From: Streptomyces sp. SAI-127
GTDB lineage: Bacteria; Actinomycetota; Actinomycetes; Streptomycetales; Streptomycetaceae
Length of the DNA: 64,000 nucleotides
Assembly (NCBI RefSeq): GCF_029894425.1
Contig: NZ_JARXYJ010000001.1
Span: forward strand, 124,001 to 188,000
Reading direction: 5' to 3'
The notes under the pieces are model-generated. The model saw only the letters and a list, made by a program, of their open reading frames with translations. It did not search any database and had not been told where the DNA came from. Made by a program: the position numbers and the translations under genes. This document shows positions 15,541-25,892 of the stretch, one piece after another; the stretch's first letter is position 1, and every line of letters begins with the position of its first letter.

Positions 15541-16356
15541 CTACGGCTTGATGCCCACCCCGGTCCACAGGCTGACCTCGGCGTCCGAGGCGATGGGCTC
15601 CTCGTCCGGGCGCCAGCGGTGACCGACCGTGACCCCGGGGTCGAGCAGCTCAAGACCCTCGAAGAAACGGGCGACCTCCGCCTGGCTGCGGAACTGCACC
15701 GGCGTGCCGGCGTTGGTGTAGATGTCCGTGACCTTCTGCCACGTGCCCGGGTCGAAGTCCGGCGTGCAGTGGCTCAGGGCCAGTGCGCTGCCCGAGGGGA
15801 GCACCTCCAGCAGACGGCTCACGATGCCGTACGGGTCCTGCGCATCCGTGACGAAGTGCATGAGAGCGTTGAGGGACAGGGCCACGGGCCGGTCCGTGTC
15901 CAGCACCTGGGCCAGCTCCGGCGCGTTCAGCAGCGCGCCCGCGTTGTTGACATCCGCCTCGATGTACGTCGTGCGGCCCTGAGGCGTGCTGCGCATCAGA
16001 CGCTCGGCGTACCTGAGGACCAGCGGGTCGTTGTCGGCGTACACCACCCGGGCGTCGGGCACCACCGACTGGGCGACCTGGTGCAGGTTCGGCTCGGTGG
16101 GGATGCCGGTGCCGATGTCCAGCCACTGACGGATGCCGTGTTCACGAGCAAGGACGCGGGTGGCCCGATGCATGAAGGCACGGTTCTCGCGGGCGCAGGT
16201 GAAGATGCCGGGGTAGACCGCCGCGACCGTCTCGGCCGCCTGCTTGTCGACGTCGAAGTGGTCCTTGCCGCCGAGGTAGTAGTCGTACATCCGGGCCGAG
16301 TGGGGCCGGCTGGTGTCGATCTCCCGCGCGGCGTGCGAGTTGGTCATCCTGTCCAT
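15541..16356 (-). CDS. DUF574 family SAM-dependent methyltransferase
   Basis: The 271-residue product has the family N-terminus PHSARMYDYYLGGKDHFDVD and the SAM-binding loop WLDIGTGIPTEPN, followed by ARVVYADNDP. These cytoplasmic methyltransferases are numerous in Streptomyces and have no assigned substrates. The ATG at 16356 is used; a second ATG at 16347 has a better-spaced AAAGG and could be the true start. It lies downstream of, and in the same direction as, an HTH/DUF397 pair, a recurring three-gene arrangement in the genus. Confidence 0.88.
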   Translation of the reverse strand: MDRMTNSHAAREIDTSRPHSARMYDYYLGGKDHFDVDKQAAETVAAVYPGIFTCARENRAFMHRATRVLAREHGIRQWLDIGTGIPTEPNLHQVAQSVVPDARVVYADNDPLVLRYAERLMRSTPQGRTTYIEADVNNAGALLNAPELAQVLDTDRPVALSLNALMHFVTDAQDPYGIVSRLLEVLPSGSALALSHCTPDFDPGTWQKVTDIYTNAGTPVQFRSQAEVARFFEGLELLDPGVTVGHRWRPDEEPIASDAEVSLWTGVGIKP

Positions 16357-16429
16357 ACCTTTCGGTGCTGTGCGTGGGGGTGCCGGGAAGGTGGTGGCCC
16401 GAGGCAGGCTCAGTCCCACCGGTCCGGAT

Positions 16430-16681
16430 TCAGCCGACCGCCAGATGGTCGGCGAGGCCGTGTTTGATGCCCGCGACGAACGCGGCGATCTCCTGCGGGG
16501 TGTAGATCAGCGCGGGTCCGGCCGGATCGGTCGACTGCCGCAGCGCCACCCGGCCGTCGGCCAGCAGCTTCGTCTGGACGCACTGGCCGCCGTTGGGCCC
16601 GCTCCACGGGGACTCCCAGCCCTGCTCGCCCAGGTCGGTGGCCGGCATCCCGTTGTAGACGTGACAGTCGGTGCTGGTCAT
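16430..16681 (-). CDS. DUF397 domain protein
   Basis: The 83-residue protein has the DUF397 pattern: a central Trp (GWESPWSG), a GGQCVQTK segment, VALRQSTDP and a final helix TPQEIAAFVAGIKHG. DUF397 proteins are small partners, often toxin- or antagonist-like, of the Xre-type regulator encoded immediately upstream. The two genes overlap by four bases (ATGA at 16678-16681), so they are made together. The pairing resembles the WhiJ/BldB-type developmental systems of Streptomyces; the specific role is unknown. Confidence 0.88.
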   Translation of the reverse strand: MTSTDCHVYNGMPATDLGEQGWESPWSGPNGGQCVQTKLLADGRVALRQSTDPAGPALIYTPQEIAAFVAGIKHGLADHLAVG

Positions 16682-17553
16682 GAGTACTCCTTGCGCATGC
16701 GGTTCAGCAGCGCCTTGCTGTCCGCGTCCGAGGTCAGCAGCGACATGCGGTTGTGCGCCTCCAGATGCGCCGACACGTCCGAGCGCTGGTCCAGGTACAT
16801 CGCGCCGGAGAGGACCTCGGTGTACACGATGTCCGGCAGTTCCGGCTCCTCGAAGCGGAAGTAGGTGAACGGCGCGCACGCGCCCACGTGGGCGCCGGCG
16901 GTGAACGGCACCACGTCGACGCTGACGTGCTCCAGCTCCGAGACCTCCAGGAGCCGTTCGATCTGCTCCCGCATGACCTCGGGGCCGCCGACCACCCGGT
17001 GCAGCACGGCCTCTTCCAACACCACCCACAGCGTGGGCGCGTCGGGTCTCTCCAGCAGACTCTGGCGGCGCAGCCGCAGGTCCACGCGCCGCCCGAGGTC
17101 GTCGTCTGCCTCGCCCGGGAACCCGCCGCGCAGGACGCCGCGCGCGTAGGCGTGGGTCTGCAGCAGCCCCGTGACGTAGTGGGGCTCGTAGGCGCGCAAT
17201 GTCCTGGCCCCGGCCTCCAGGCTGACGTAGGCGCTGAACCAGTTCGGCAGGACGTCCCGGTAGGTGTGCCACCAGCCGGGCTCGTTGGCCCGCTCGGCCA
17301 GGACGACGAACTCCTCGATCTCCTGCTGGTCGGCCCCGTAGGTCTCCAGCAGCTTCTCCACGTAGAGGGGCTTGAGGGCGACCTCGGCCTTCTCCAGGCG
17401 GCGGATCGTCAGGGATGTCACCCTCAGGGCCCTGGCCGCGTCCTCCAGCGAGGCCCCCGCGCCCTGGCGCCGCTCCTGAAGACGCCGGCCGAGGATCATA
17501 CGGAGAACGGTGGGGGCACTACCGCTACCCGCAGCCGACCGGCCGTCGCTCAC
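16678..17553 (-). CDS. Xre-family HTH regulator with DUF5753 domain
   Basis: The 291-residue product has an N-terminal helix-turn-helix (GRRLQERRQGAGASLEDAA, then TSLTIRRLEK). A C-terminal DUF5753 domain follows, with the typical EPHYVTGLLQTHAYAR and VPFTAGAHVG segments. GTG 17553 is selected because CAGGAGG stands 8 bases upstream; the open frame extends 21 codons further without a ribosome site. It is the regulatory partner of the overlapping DUF397 gene. Its targets are not visible in the sequence. Confidence 0.9.
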   Translation of the reverse strand: MSDGRSAAGSGSAPTVLRMILGRRLQERRQGAGASLEDAARALRVTSLTIRRLEKAEVALKPLYVEKLLETYGADQQEIEEFVVLAERANEPGWWHTYRDVLPNWFSAYVSLEAGARTLRAYEPHYVTGLLQTHAYARGVLRGGFPGEADDDLGRRVDLRLRRQSLLERPDAPTLWVVLEEAVLHRVVGGPEVMREQIERLLEVSELEHVSVDVVPFTAGAHVGACAPFTYFRFEEPELPDIVYTEVLSGAMYLDQRSDVSAHLEAHNRMSLLTSDADSKALLNRMRKEYS

Positions 17554-18704
17554 TCTGGCACCTCCTGAGGCGCTGTCATGTGCTTGAGTCTGACACCTAC
17601 TTGAGGGCGTGACCACATGGACGCCAGCTATCTGAAATTATCAGAAGGCTTGTTTCAGATTGAACTTGGGTGCGGGGGTCGCTACTTGTGGAGCACTTGC
17701 CTTCGAGCAAGGACACGGCGCAGCCAACCGCGGCTTGGCAGCGCGTGTTGGCAAGCCTTCGGGTTCACGACTCCCCCAACCTGGCATCCCATCGCACGGA
17801 AGGCCGGCATCGTCTGCCCACACGGCCTCCCCCTCAACCCAACCGCCGCCCTGACGGCGCTCTGGTTCGGTTGCAGAGTCCGTCGCCGCCGCCCGGGCTC
17901 GGAACCGTCAACTGACGCATCTGGCAATCGACACCTGGCGGCAACACGCCACTGACGCGCATGCGCAGGTCCGGCGATAGGTCACCACACTGCACCCGCC
18001 CTGACGCCAGCCTCAAAGGTGCCAACAGGGCCGCCGGCCCGGTCTGGCCATCGATACCGCCGGGGCGTGCACGACCCACACGGCAGATGACCTCCTGCCC
18101 TGGGCGGGTCGGATATAGGGCGCGAAAAGCCGAGTTGTCGGTGCAGGCCCCGATACTCGTGCCATGCGGTGTTGAGGGGACGCCGGTGGCGCGGCCGCCG
18201 GTCGTGCTGTTCGCTCTGACAGCAGTGGGGTTGGGCATGGCGGCGGCAGTTGCCGACCTCGATACGTCCACCCAGCCGGCAACCGTGGCTTCAGCAGCGG
18301 GCAGTCTCATCGTGGCGGCAGTAAGCAGCCACGATGAGCCTTCGACCTTCTGCAAGCAGCTCTGCACAGGCCAGGACCGCCGCCGTGACCGCGCACGCTT
18401 GGCTGCTCCTCCGGCGATGCCCGCGACGGGAACCTCGGGTCCAGCGCAGCCGACGAAGAGCGGGGGTCGCGGCTGGGGGCGCGTTCGGCGAAGCGGTCAC
18501 GGGGTACGGCGCACGCGTATGAAAGGGCGGAAGCAGCCGGAAGCGGCATTCAATATGCGCGACGCCCCACAGTCCCCTGCCAACGGCCTCCAGTTCGGCG
18601 GCATCGGGCTCCCCGTCCGGAGCCAGCCCCTGGGCGGTCAAGGTGTCGATGATCGCGGGCGCCTTGCCCGGCTAGATCACGCCCGCACGTATCTCATCGA
18701 CGGA
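17554..18704. other. 1.15-kb region without a recognisable gene
   Basis: No frame shows a convincing family match. On the plus strand, GTG 18186 opens a frame with one hydrophobic stretch (PPVVLFALTAVGLGMAAAVA), possibly an eroded membrane or secreted protein start. On the minus strand, 18560-18670 reads a protein-like segment (IIDTLTAQGLAPDGEPDAAE) that stops making sense near 18550. Both look like remnants. GC-rich long frames crossing this region lack family matches. Confidence 0.4.
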
Positions 18705-20066
18705 TCAGAGGCTGAGGTGCCCGATGCCCTCCCGGATGGTGATCTCCGTGCCGAACGGCTTGGAGAGCCGCTGCAGACGGAGCAGGATCCGCTGCGCGGT
18801 GGGCCGGTCGGCGAGCCGGGGAATGCCACGGTCCGCATCGCGCGGGCCGTCCCAGTGCAGTTCGATCGGATGCAGCTCCACGGCCCGGAGGGCGCCGTCG
18901 CCGTCGAAGCGGCTGACCGCGACCACGGACTCGTACCAGATCTGCTCGCCGAAGACGCCGTGGACCCTTTTGCGTTCCAGGAACTCGGCCTCGGTCTCGT
19001 GTTCGCGGCTGCCGTCCTTGTCGTAGGCACCCGGAGTCAGCGGCTGCTGGGTGTTTTCCATGAAGACGAAGTTGCCGAGGGAGTAGAAGATCGGGCGTCC
19101 CCGGTGCACCTCGATGCCGCGCAGCTGGTGGGGGCCGTGGCCCAGGAAGGCGTCGGCGCCGTTGTCGATCGTCTCGCGGGCGATGAGCGGGAGGAAGTCG
19201 GGGGGCTCTTGGCTGTAGTTGCCCGGCTCGTGGGTGTGCATCGTGGCGATCGTGAAGTCGGAGGTCTGCTTGGCCTGCCGGACGGTGTGCAGCACCTCGT
19301 GGCGGTCCGACTCGTGCACGTTGAAGTGGAACTCCACGGCGTCGGTGTGGGGTTGGGGACCGGGCTTGGCCGCGTAGCGGGTGCCGAACAGGGTCACGGT
19401 GGCGTCCCGGCGGTCGGCGGCGAGGATGGAGGCGCGGACCGAGCCGGGCGGCAACGCGTCTCGGATCAGGGCGAGTTCGCGAAGACGGCGGGCCGGGACG
19501 AGTACATGGCGGGTGGTGCGCAGGGCGTTGACGCCGGGGCGGCCGGGGACGCGGCCGAGGGGGTCGGCGGCCCGGGACATGGGCTCGAAGCGGGAGGCGA
19601 CGGAGATCAGGGACACGCGGCCCGCGGCCGTGGTGAGGAAGCGCGCAGAACGTGCGTCGGCGAGGGTGTCGCCGGTGCCGGCGTGGACGATGCCCGCCTC
19701 GGTGAGCAGACGGTCGGTGGAGCGCATGCCGGCCACGCCCCAGTCGGTGGTGTGGTTGTTGGCCCTGGCCATCAGGTCGAACCCGATCCGGCGGAGATCC
19801 GCGGGCACCCGCGAGCTGCTGATCAGCCATGATCCGCCGGATTCGGCCTCGGGCCAGCCGTCGAAGTCCGTCAGGTCGACGGCTGTGCTCTCGAAGTTGC
19901 CGAAGGTCACGTCCGCCGACCGCAGCAGTTCCAGCAGGCGGGGCGAGCGGGTTTCCAGCAGCGGGGCGAGCGCGTCGTCCACGACCAGGTCACCGACGGC
20001 GGCCAGGGTGAAGCCGTCGCGCACATTCGCCTTGCGCCAGGAAGGGGACAGCCTTCCGTCGGTCAT
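18705..20066 (-). CDS. CapA-family protein (poly-gamma-glutamate synthesis-type metallophosphoesterase fold)
   Basis: The 453-residue product carries CapA signatures: AAVGDLVVDD, GNFESTAV, MARANNHTTDWG, LGHGPHQLRG and FYSLGNFVF. The His and Asp residues in these segments are the expected metal ligands of the calcineurin-like fold. No signal peptide or membrane helix is visible, unlike capsule CapA, so it is probably cytoplasmic. The ATG overlaps the stop of the CocE-like hydrolase (ATGA). As the last gene of an ABC importer operon, it may process an imported peptide- or gamma-glutamyl-type compound; that role is inferred from context only. Confidence 0.85.
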   Translation of the reverse strand: MTDGRLSPSWRKANVRDGFTLAAVGDLVVDDALAPLLETRSPRLLELLRSADVTFGNFESTAVDLTDFDGWPEAESGGSWLISSSRVPADLRRIGFDLMARANNHTTDWGVAGMRSTDRLLTEAGIVHAGTGDTLADARSARFLTTAAGRVSLISVASRFEPMSRAADPLGRVPGRPGVNALRTTRHVLVPARRLRELALIRDALPPGSVRASILAADRRDATVTLFGTRYAAKPGPQPHTDAVEFHFNVHESDRHEVLHTVRQAKQTSDFTIATMHTHEPGNYSQEPPDFLPLIARETIDNGADAFLGHGPHQLRGIEVHRGRPIFYSLGNFVFMENTQQPLTPGAYDKDGSREHETEAEFLERKRVHGVFGEQIWYESVVAVSRFDGDGALRAVELHPIELHWDGPRDADRGIPRLADRPTAQRILLRLQRLSKPFGTEITIREGIGHLSL

Positions 20067-21958
20067 GCGGGGCGTCCTTCGGGCTTCGGGCGGAGGGTGG
20101 ACAGGGTCAGCCACGAACGGCCGTCCGTGTGGACGCGGTTGGTGGCGACGACCTTGCGCCGGTCGCCGACTTCCGTACCACCGGTGTTGGAGTTGACGTC
20201 GAAGCGCGGGAAATTGCTGGAGCTGACGTCGAGCCGCAGCCGGTGGCCGGCCAGGAACAGGTTCGCCGTGTCCGGCGCCTCCACCGTGATCTCGTACGTC
20301 TCCCCCGGCGTCATCAGCTCCGGGTCGCTGAAGGAGTTGCGGTAGCGGCAGCGCAGGATGCCGTCGGTGAGGTTCATCGCGAAACCCTGCGGATAGTCCT
20401 CGCTGGGCGGGTGGACGTCGATCAGCTTGATGGTGAAGTCGGTGTCGCGGGCCGTCGACGACACGGCCAGGTGCACGGCGACCGGTCCCACGACCGCCAG
20501 GTCCTCGGTGAGCGGTGGGGTCTGGAACACCAGCACGTCGGGTCTGCTGTCCAGGGGCAGGTGGGGCTCGCTCACGCCGAAGAACCGGTCGTCGGGGTGC
20601 TGGTGGAAGGCGCCGCCGCTCATCACCGGTTCGCCGGAGGTGATTTGGCCGCCGAGGGTCGGCACCGGGTCGCGGGGGTCGAAGTCGTATTCCAGGAAGG
20701 AGCCTTGGGCGTCGCACGTCTCGCAGGCCGTCGCGAGGGTGCCCGCGCTGCCGAGGACGAGGGTGAGGTTCGCGCTCTCCTCGGGCGGCCACGAGGTCGC
20801 CGTGCACCAGTGGCCGCCGTGGTCGAGGCGCCCCTCGGCGGTGCGCCGGCCGGAGCCGCCGCCCATGAGGAAGTACCGCACCGCAGGCGGCGGTTCCGCC
20901 ATGCCGTCCGGGCCGAGGTGCGCGTCGAACCAGCTCAGCCGCATGGCCGCGTAGTGCTCGGCGAGGCTGCCGTCCAGCCGGGCCTGCGGACCGAAGTCGA
21001 CGTCACCGGCGAAGCTGTGGCTGCGCCCGCCGTGGGTCCACGGGCCCAGCACCAGATACGCCGGACTGTGCTTCTTGCGGCCGAGCTCGCGGAAGTTCTC
21101 GGTGGCGGTGCGGACGTAGGGGTCGTACCAGCTGGACATGTGCAGGCTGGGGACGTCCGGGAAGTCGTCGTAGAAGCCGCGTGCGTAGATGCCCGGCTGC
21201 TGCCAGTAGGGGCCGAAGGCGCCGTTCTCCCACTGTTCGAGGAGGTAGTCCTCGTACTCGGGGACGAAGCGGAGCGGGCTCGCGCCGCGCCGCCACGGCA
21301 TGCGGGTGAACCATGCCGGCAGGTCCTCCGACTCCAGTGAGGCGCGCAGGACCGGATCGGTGCGCACCGTCTCGCTCACCTTGGCCCGGTGGAACGCCCA
21401 GGTGGCCTGCTTGAGTTCGAAGGCCCCGCCCATCCGGGTGCCGGCCTCGTAGGCGCTGGCGAAGCCGCCGGAATCGAGGAACATCGCGGCCAGGTGCGGC
21501 GCGCCCAGGGAGGCCAGGGCTGCCTGGGCGTGTGCGGAATAGGAGACCCCCATGGTCGCGACCCGGCCGTCGCACCAGGGCTGGGCGGCGATCGACTCGA
21601 TGGTGTCGTAGCCGTCGGTCGCCTCGTTCAGGTACTTGACGAAGGTGCCCTGCGAGTCGCCCCGGCCGCGGCAGTCCTGCCGTACGATCCGGTACCCGCC
21701 GCGGGTGAACACCTCGGCCACGGTCTCGGGCGCCGGCGGGTTCTCGCCGCCGAGGGCGCCGTCCGAGGTGCGCGCGGCCCGGCGGCCGTACGGCGTGCGC
21801 TCCAGGATGACCGGGCCCGGCCCCGGGTCGGGCCGGTCGGCGTAGACGTCCGCGACGAGCTGGATGCCGTCGCGCACCGTCGTCCGCAGCACGCGCCGCC
21901 AGCACGTCCGCCCGCCGGGCAGCAGGACCGGCTGCCACTCGTCGTCGGCTGCGGGCAT
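20063..21958 (-). CDS. CocE/NonD family hydrolase (X-Pro dipeptidyl-peptidase-like)
   Basis: The 631-residue protein has an N-terminal alpha/beta-hydrolase domain with DCRGRGDSQG and the nucleophile elbow MGVSYSAHAQ (Ser near 139). LGPWTHGG supplies the His, and the C-terminal jelly-roll domain includes LRLDVSSSNFPRFDVN. This matches cocaine esterase and alpha-amino-acid ester hydrolases. The Gly after GxSYx is replaced, a small deviation. ATG 21958 overlaps the stop of the substrate-binding protein; an ATG 13 codons upstream is less likely. No signal peptide. It probably cleaves an ester or amide imported by the upstream ABC transporter. Confidence 0.88.
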   Translation of the reverse strand: MPAADDEWQPVLLPGGRTCWRRVLRTTVRDGIQLVADVYADRPDPGPGPVILERTPYGRRAARTSDGALGGENPPAPETVAEVFTRGGYRIVRQDCRGRGDSQGTFVKYLNEATDGYDTIESIAAQPWCDGRVATMGVSYSAHAQAALASLGAPHLAAMFLDSGGFASAYEAGTRMGGAFELKQATWAFHRAKVSETVRTDPVLRASLESEDLPAWFTRMPWRRGASPLRFVPEYEDYLLEQWENGAFGPYWQQPGIYARGFYDDFPDVPSLHMSSWYDPYVRTATENFRELGRKKHSPAYLVLGPWTHGGRSHSFAGDVDFGPQARLDGSLAEHYAAMRLSWFDAHLGPDGMAEPPPAVRYFLMGGGSGRRTAEGRLDHGGHWCTATSWPPEESANLTLVLGSAGTLATACETCDAQGSFLEYDFDPRDPVPTLGGQITSGEPVMSGGAFHQHPDDRFFGVSEPHLPLDSRPDVLVFQTPPLTEDLAVVGPVAVHLAVSSTARDTDFTIKLIDVHPPSEDYPQGFAMNLTDGILRCRYRNSFSDPELMTPGETYEITVEAPDTANLFLAGHRLRLDVSSSNFPRFDVNSNTGGTEVGDRRKVVATNRVHTDGRSWLTLSTLRPKPEGRPA

Positions 21959-22830
21959 CACTTGGCTCCGGGGAACTGGGACTTCAACGCGGGCCATGCG
22001 GCGAGGAGTTCGGGCTGCGGCCGGGTGGTGAAGTACTTGCGGTAGAGCTTGGCGTAGGTGCCGTCGGCGACCATGGCGCCGATCTCCTTGTCGAGCGCCT
22101 TGAGGAAGGCGCCATGGTTCTTGGGCACCGCCATCGAGGTCGGGTGGTCCACCGGCGCGGACACCGCCTGGCGCAGGCCCTTGTACTGCTTGATGAACTC
22201 CGTCGCGTCGGGTCCGCCCACCAGGAAGGCGTCGATGCTGCCGTTGAGCAGCTGGCTGACCGCAGCGTTCTGGGCCTGGAAGCGGACCGGCTGCGCCTTC
22301 GGTATCCGCGTGGGCAGCTGAGCCTCCTGCGAGGATCCGGTGACCACTCCGACGCGCTTGCCGTTGAAGCCGTCGAAGGTGGAGATCGTGCTCTTCGAGG
22401 TCGTCAGCACGGTCACGGTGCTCCAGAACAGCGGCTTGGTGAAGTCGACGCTCTTCTGCCGCTCCTCGGTGACCCCGAGCCCGGACGAGGCCAGGTCGTA
22501 CTGACCGGCGGTCAGGCCGGCCAGCGACCCGGTGACCGACGTCGACTTGTAGTCGACCTTGAGTCCCAGACGCTTCGCGGCCTCGTCGGTCACGTCGACG
22601 ATGAAACCGGCGGGCTTGCCCGAGTCCTCGGCGTAGGCGAAGGGGGGCTGGCCGGTCTGGGTGGCGGATCTGATGGTCCCGGCCTCGATCAGACCGTACG
22701 GGTTCGATGCCTTGCCGGTGTCGGCGCTGCCGCTGCCTCCGCAGCCGGTGAGCGGAAGGACGAAGCTGGAGAGGGCGGCGAGGGCGAGCAGTCTGCGACG
22801 CCCGAGAACATTACGGGATGATATGGACAT
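21958..22830 (-). CDS. amino-acid-type ABC transporter substrate-binding lipoprotein
   Basis: The 290-residue product starts with an RRRLLALAALSSFVLPLTGC signal containing a lipobox (LTGC). The Cys will be lipidated and the protein tethered outside the membrane. The mature part has the family-3 binding fold: PFAYAEDSGKPAGFIVDV, LTAGQYDLASSG and GKRVGVVTGSSQEA. ATG 22830 is preceded by GAGGAG. It lies 61 bp downstream of the ATPase gene and overlaps the CocE-like hydrolase. Polar amino acids or related compounds are the likely ligands. Confidence 0.9.
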   Translation of the reverse strand: MSISSRNVLGRRRLLALAALSSFVLPLTGCGGSGSADTGKASNPYGLIEAGTIRSATQTGQPPFAYAEDSGKPAGFIVDVTDEAAKRLGLKVDYKSTSVTGSLAGLTAGQYDLASSGLGVTEERQKSVDFTKPLFWSTVTVLTTSKSTISTFDGFNGKRVGVVTGSSQEAQLPTRIPKAQPVRFQAQNAAVSQLLNGSIDAFLVGGPDATEFIKQYKGLRQAVSAPVDHPTSMAVPKNHGAFLKALDKEIGAMVADGTYAKLYRKYFTTRPQPELLAAWPALKSQFPGAK

Positions 22831-22891
22831 GGAGGAGTCTCCTCGAGGAAGGGGTGGGCGGTGAAAGGGACGGATTCGGAGAAGCGGCGCT

Positions 22892-23677
<786 letters not shown>

Positions 23678-23680
23678 GGC

Positions 23681-24442
23681 TCAGACCTCCATCACGGCGG
23701 GGGCGGGCGTGCCGGCGACCTGAGGGGCCGAGGGTTTGTTCGTCTTCCGTCCCCCGGTCCGCAGGCGCAGATCGAGCCGGTTGACCAGGAAGGTGAGCGG
23801 GACCGTCAGCATCAGATAGCAGGCGCCGGCGGCCACGAGTGCGGAGGAGTTGTACGTCGCCGCCTGCCGCTCCTGTGCGATGAAGTAGAGCTCGCGCTGC
23901 CCGAGGCCGAGCCCGAGCAGATACACCAGCGCACTCTCCTTGATGTCGATGATGAACTGGCCGGCCAGAGCCGGCAGCACGTTCCGTACGCCCTGCGGAA
24001 CGACGATCACCCGCATCGCGGTCAGATAGGACATGCCCAGGCTGCGGGCCGCGCTGAGCTGCCCGGACGGGACGGCCTGGATGCCCGACCGGAAGATCTC
24101 CGCCAGATAGGCCGCCGATATGAGGCCGATGGCGAGAACGGCATAGCCGAGCGGGTCACGGCCGAACGGCCGGATCCCGGCCGACGGCAGACCCAGGCCC
24201 ACTAGGCTGACGGTCACGATCGCGGGCAGACCGCGGAACACGTCCACGTAGATCCGCGCGGGCAGCCGCACCCACCGGCGGTGCGACAGCAGCAGCATCG
24301 CGAGCAGCACACCGAGCACGACACCGAAGACGATCGCCAGCCCGGCGATCAGCAGCGTGTTGCGCAGGCCCTCGGTCAGCAGGACGGGAAATGCCTTGAG
24401 TAGTTCGTCGGGATTGAAGAACGTCTGCAGAAACAGGTGCAT
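23681..24442 (-). CDS. amino-acid-type ABC transporter permease
   Basis: The 253-residue integral membrane protein has about five helices. It carries the HisM-family loop EIFRSGIQAVPSGQLSAARSLG, which contacts the ATPase, and a preceding VDVFRGLPAIV segment. The C-terminus is a short hydrophilic tail. It is the first gene of the minus-strand operon permease-ATPase-binding protein-CocE hydrolase-CapA. Its upstream region, shared with the divergent ArsR-like regulator, contains an inverted repeat. A single permease gene implies a homodimer. Confidence 0.92.
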   Translation of the reverse strand: MHLFLQTFFNPDELLKAFPVLLTEGLRNTLLIAGLAIVFGVVLGVLLAMLLLSHRRWVRLPARIYVDVFRGLPAIVTVSLVGLGLPSAGIRPFGRDPLGYAVLAIGLISAAYLAEIFRSGIQAVPSGQLSAARSLGMSYLTAMRVIVVPQGVRNVLPALAGQFIIDIKESALVYLLGLGLGQRELYFIAQERQAATYNSSALVAAGACYLMLTVPLTFLVNRLDLRLRTGGRKTNKPSAPQVAGTPAPAVMEV

Positions 24443-24542
24443 GGCCGGAGCCTCTCGCTGCTCGGACAGCTCAGAGCGGAAACGACTGCTCGGAGCGGCA
24501 TGAATTGGACGCAGCCTAGGTCGGCCGGCCGACGGCGGCAGT

Positions 24543-24570
24543 GATGCTTACCGCACACGCGACAAGCATC
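24543..24570. promoter_or_regulatory. inverted repeat GATGCTT-(14 nt)-AAGCATC before the ArsR-like regulator
   Basis: Perfect 7-base arms flank a 14-base spacer, ending 18 bases before the ATG at 24589. The site is about 100 bp from the divergent ABC operon start. It is a plausible operator for the regulator encoded next to it, controlling itself and the importer. Confidence 0.45.
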
Positions 24571-24588
24571 CGCTGTACGCTGCGCCGC

Positions 24589-25671
24589 ATGGCCGTGGTC
24601 ATCACCTTGCAGGGCGCGGTTCCGGCGGACGTGGCCGTCGGTCTCTCACCGCTGGCCGAGCTGATGGCGTGCCTCCACTCCATCGCCGAGCCCGAGCACC
24701 ACCTCGCCGTACGCCCATGGCTGGAACGCGTACGCACCGACCTGTCTGCGGAGGCCCAGAGCCTGATCGCGGTCTACGCACCCCTGTGGACCCGGCGGCG
24801 CTGCCGCCTGCTGATGCCGCTGGAACCGCCCCTGGGACAAACACTTGAGCAAGAACTCGACCGCCTGGAGGCGTTGCCGCTGAACGACTTCGTTCTGGGT
24901 GTCGCGCCGAGTGTGCACGGCGGCGTCTTCGACACCCGCGCCCTGCTCACCGACCAGGCCGTCCGTGACGCCTACACCGTCTCCAGCGAACGGCGCTCCT
25001 TCACCCGCGGCGAGCTGGCCCGCAGCCTGCTCCAGGCCCCCGAGCGGATGCGGGCAGGACTGCTGGAGCTGCTGCGGCTCTGTGCCGCCGAGTTCTTCGA
25101 CGCCGAATGGGCGCGGGTACAACACCGGCTGGAAAGCGAATGCACCCGCCTGAGAGCCAGGGTCCAGGCCCTGCCGCTCCCCGAGGCACTGGCCTCGCTC
25201 AGCCCGAACGCCGTCGTCCGGCACAACCCACCCGCGGTCGTCTACGACAAACTGCAGTCACTCACAGCCGACCTGCGCGGCCGTCGCTGCCTGCTCGTAC
25301 CGTCCGCCCACTCCCGACCCCATCTGATCGTCAAGGACGACCCGCCCTACCCGCTCGTCGTGCACTTCCCCGTCGAAAACACCACCCAGGTGGAACGGGC
25401 CACACTGGCACAGGTACGGCTCAGACTCGCGGTCCTGTCCGACCCAGCGCGGCTGTCACTGTGCCGGCACCTGGTGAACGAGCCCATCACCACATCCGAC
25501 CTGGCCGTACGCACCGGGATGACCCTGCCCCAGGTCTCCCGCCACCTCGGACGCCTCCGCGAGGTGGGCCTGCTGACCTCCCGGAGGGACGGCCGGCAGA
25601 TCCACCACCGGCTGGATACGGACCGCCTCATGCACCTGGGCGTGGACGTGCTGACCTCGATCATCCGCTGA
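24589..25671 (+). CDS. DUF5937/ArsR-type winged-helix transcriptional regulator
   Basis: The 360-residue protein has a long N-terminal DUF5937-like sensor region starting GLSPLAELMACLHSIAEPEHH. A C-terminal ArsR winged helix follows: LSDPARLSLCRHLV, TTSDLAVRTGMTLPQVSRHL and LLTSRRDGRQIHHRL. The ATG at 24589 is chosen over a GTG 16 codons earlier because the latter would place the coding start on top of the inverted repeat. It is divergent from the ABC/CocE/CapA operon and probably regulates it. The metal-binding cysteines of classic ArsR are absent, so its signal is likely a small organic molecule. Confidence 0.85.
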   Translation: MAVVITLQGAVPADVAVGLSPLAELMACLHSIAEPEHHLAVRPWLERVRTDLSAEAQSLIAVYAPLWTRRRCRLLMPLEPPLGQTLEQELDRLEALPLNDFVLGVAPSVHGGVFDTRALLTDQAVRDAYTVSSERRSFTRGELARSLLQAPERMRAGLLELLRLCAAEFFDAEWARVQHRLESECTRLRARVQALPLPEALASLSPNAVVRHNPPAVVYDKLQSLTADLRGRRCLLVPSAHSRPHLIVKDDPPYPLVVHFPVENTTQVERATLAQVRLRLAVLSDPARLSLCRHLVNEPITTSDLAVRTGMTLPQVSRHLGRLREVGLLTSRRDGRQIHHRLDTDRLMHLGVDVLTSIIR

Positions 25672-25892
25672 GGCCGTCGGCTACGAAGCGCCCGCGGTTT
25701 CGTCCTCGCACAGCGGCCGATTGAGGCATGCGGGGCGGCAGAGCCGCACCCCGTCTCGTGGCATCAACTCCACCCAAGTCAGGCAGTCTGGATCCTCCAT
25801 CAGACCCGGGGCGCTTCATGGGAGACGCGGTCCGCCGGAACGTGACGACGACTACGCTGGCTGAGGCCGTTCATAGTCTTGGGGGGCGTCGG
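25672..25892. other. intergenic region before the NACHT gene
   Basis: No gene is apparent. An in-frame ATG at 25818 could extend the NACHT protein by 25 residues, but the sequence upstream of 25893 lacks family-like character. A G-rich stretch (25881-25886) could serve as the ribosome site for ATG 25893. Confidence 0.4.

Noticed and set aside
17961..19832. A 623-codon plus-strand frame
   Set aside because: Most of it is antisense to the CapA-family gene, which has clear motifs; the remainder lacks any recognisable domain.
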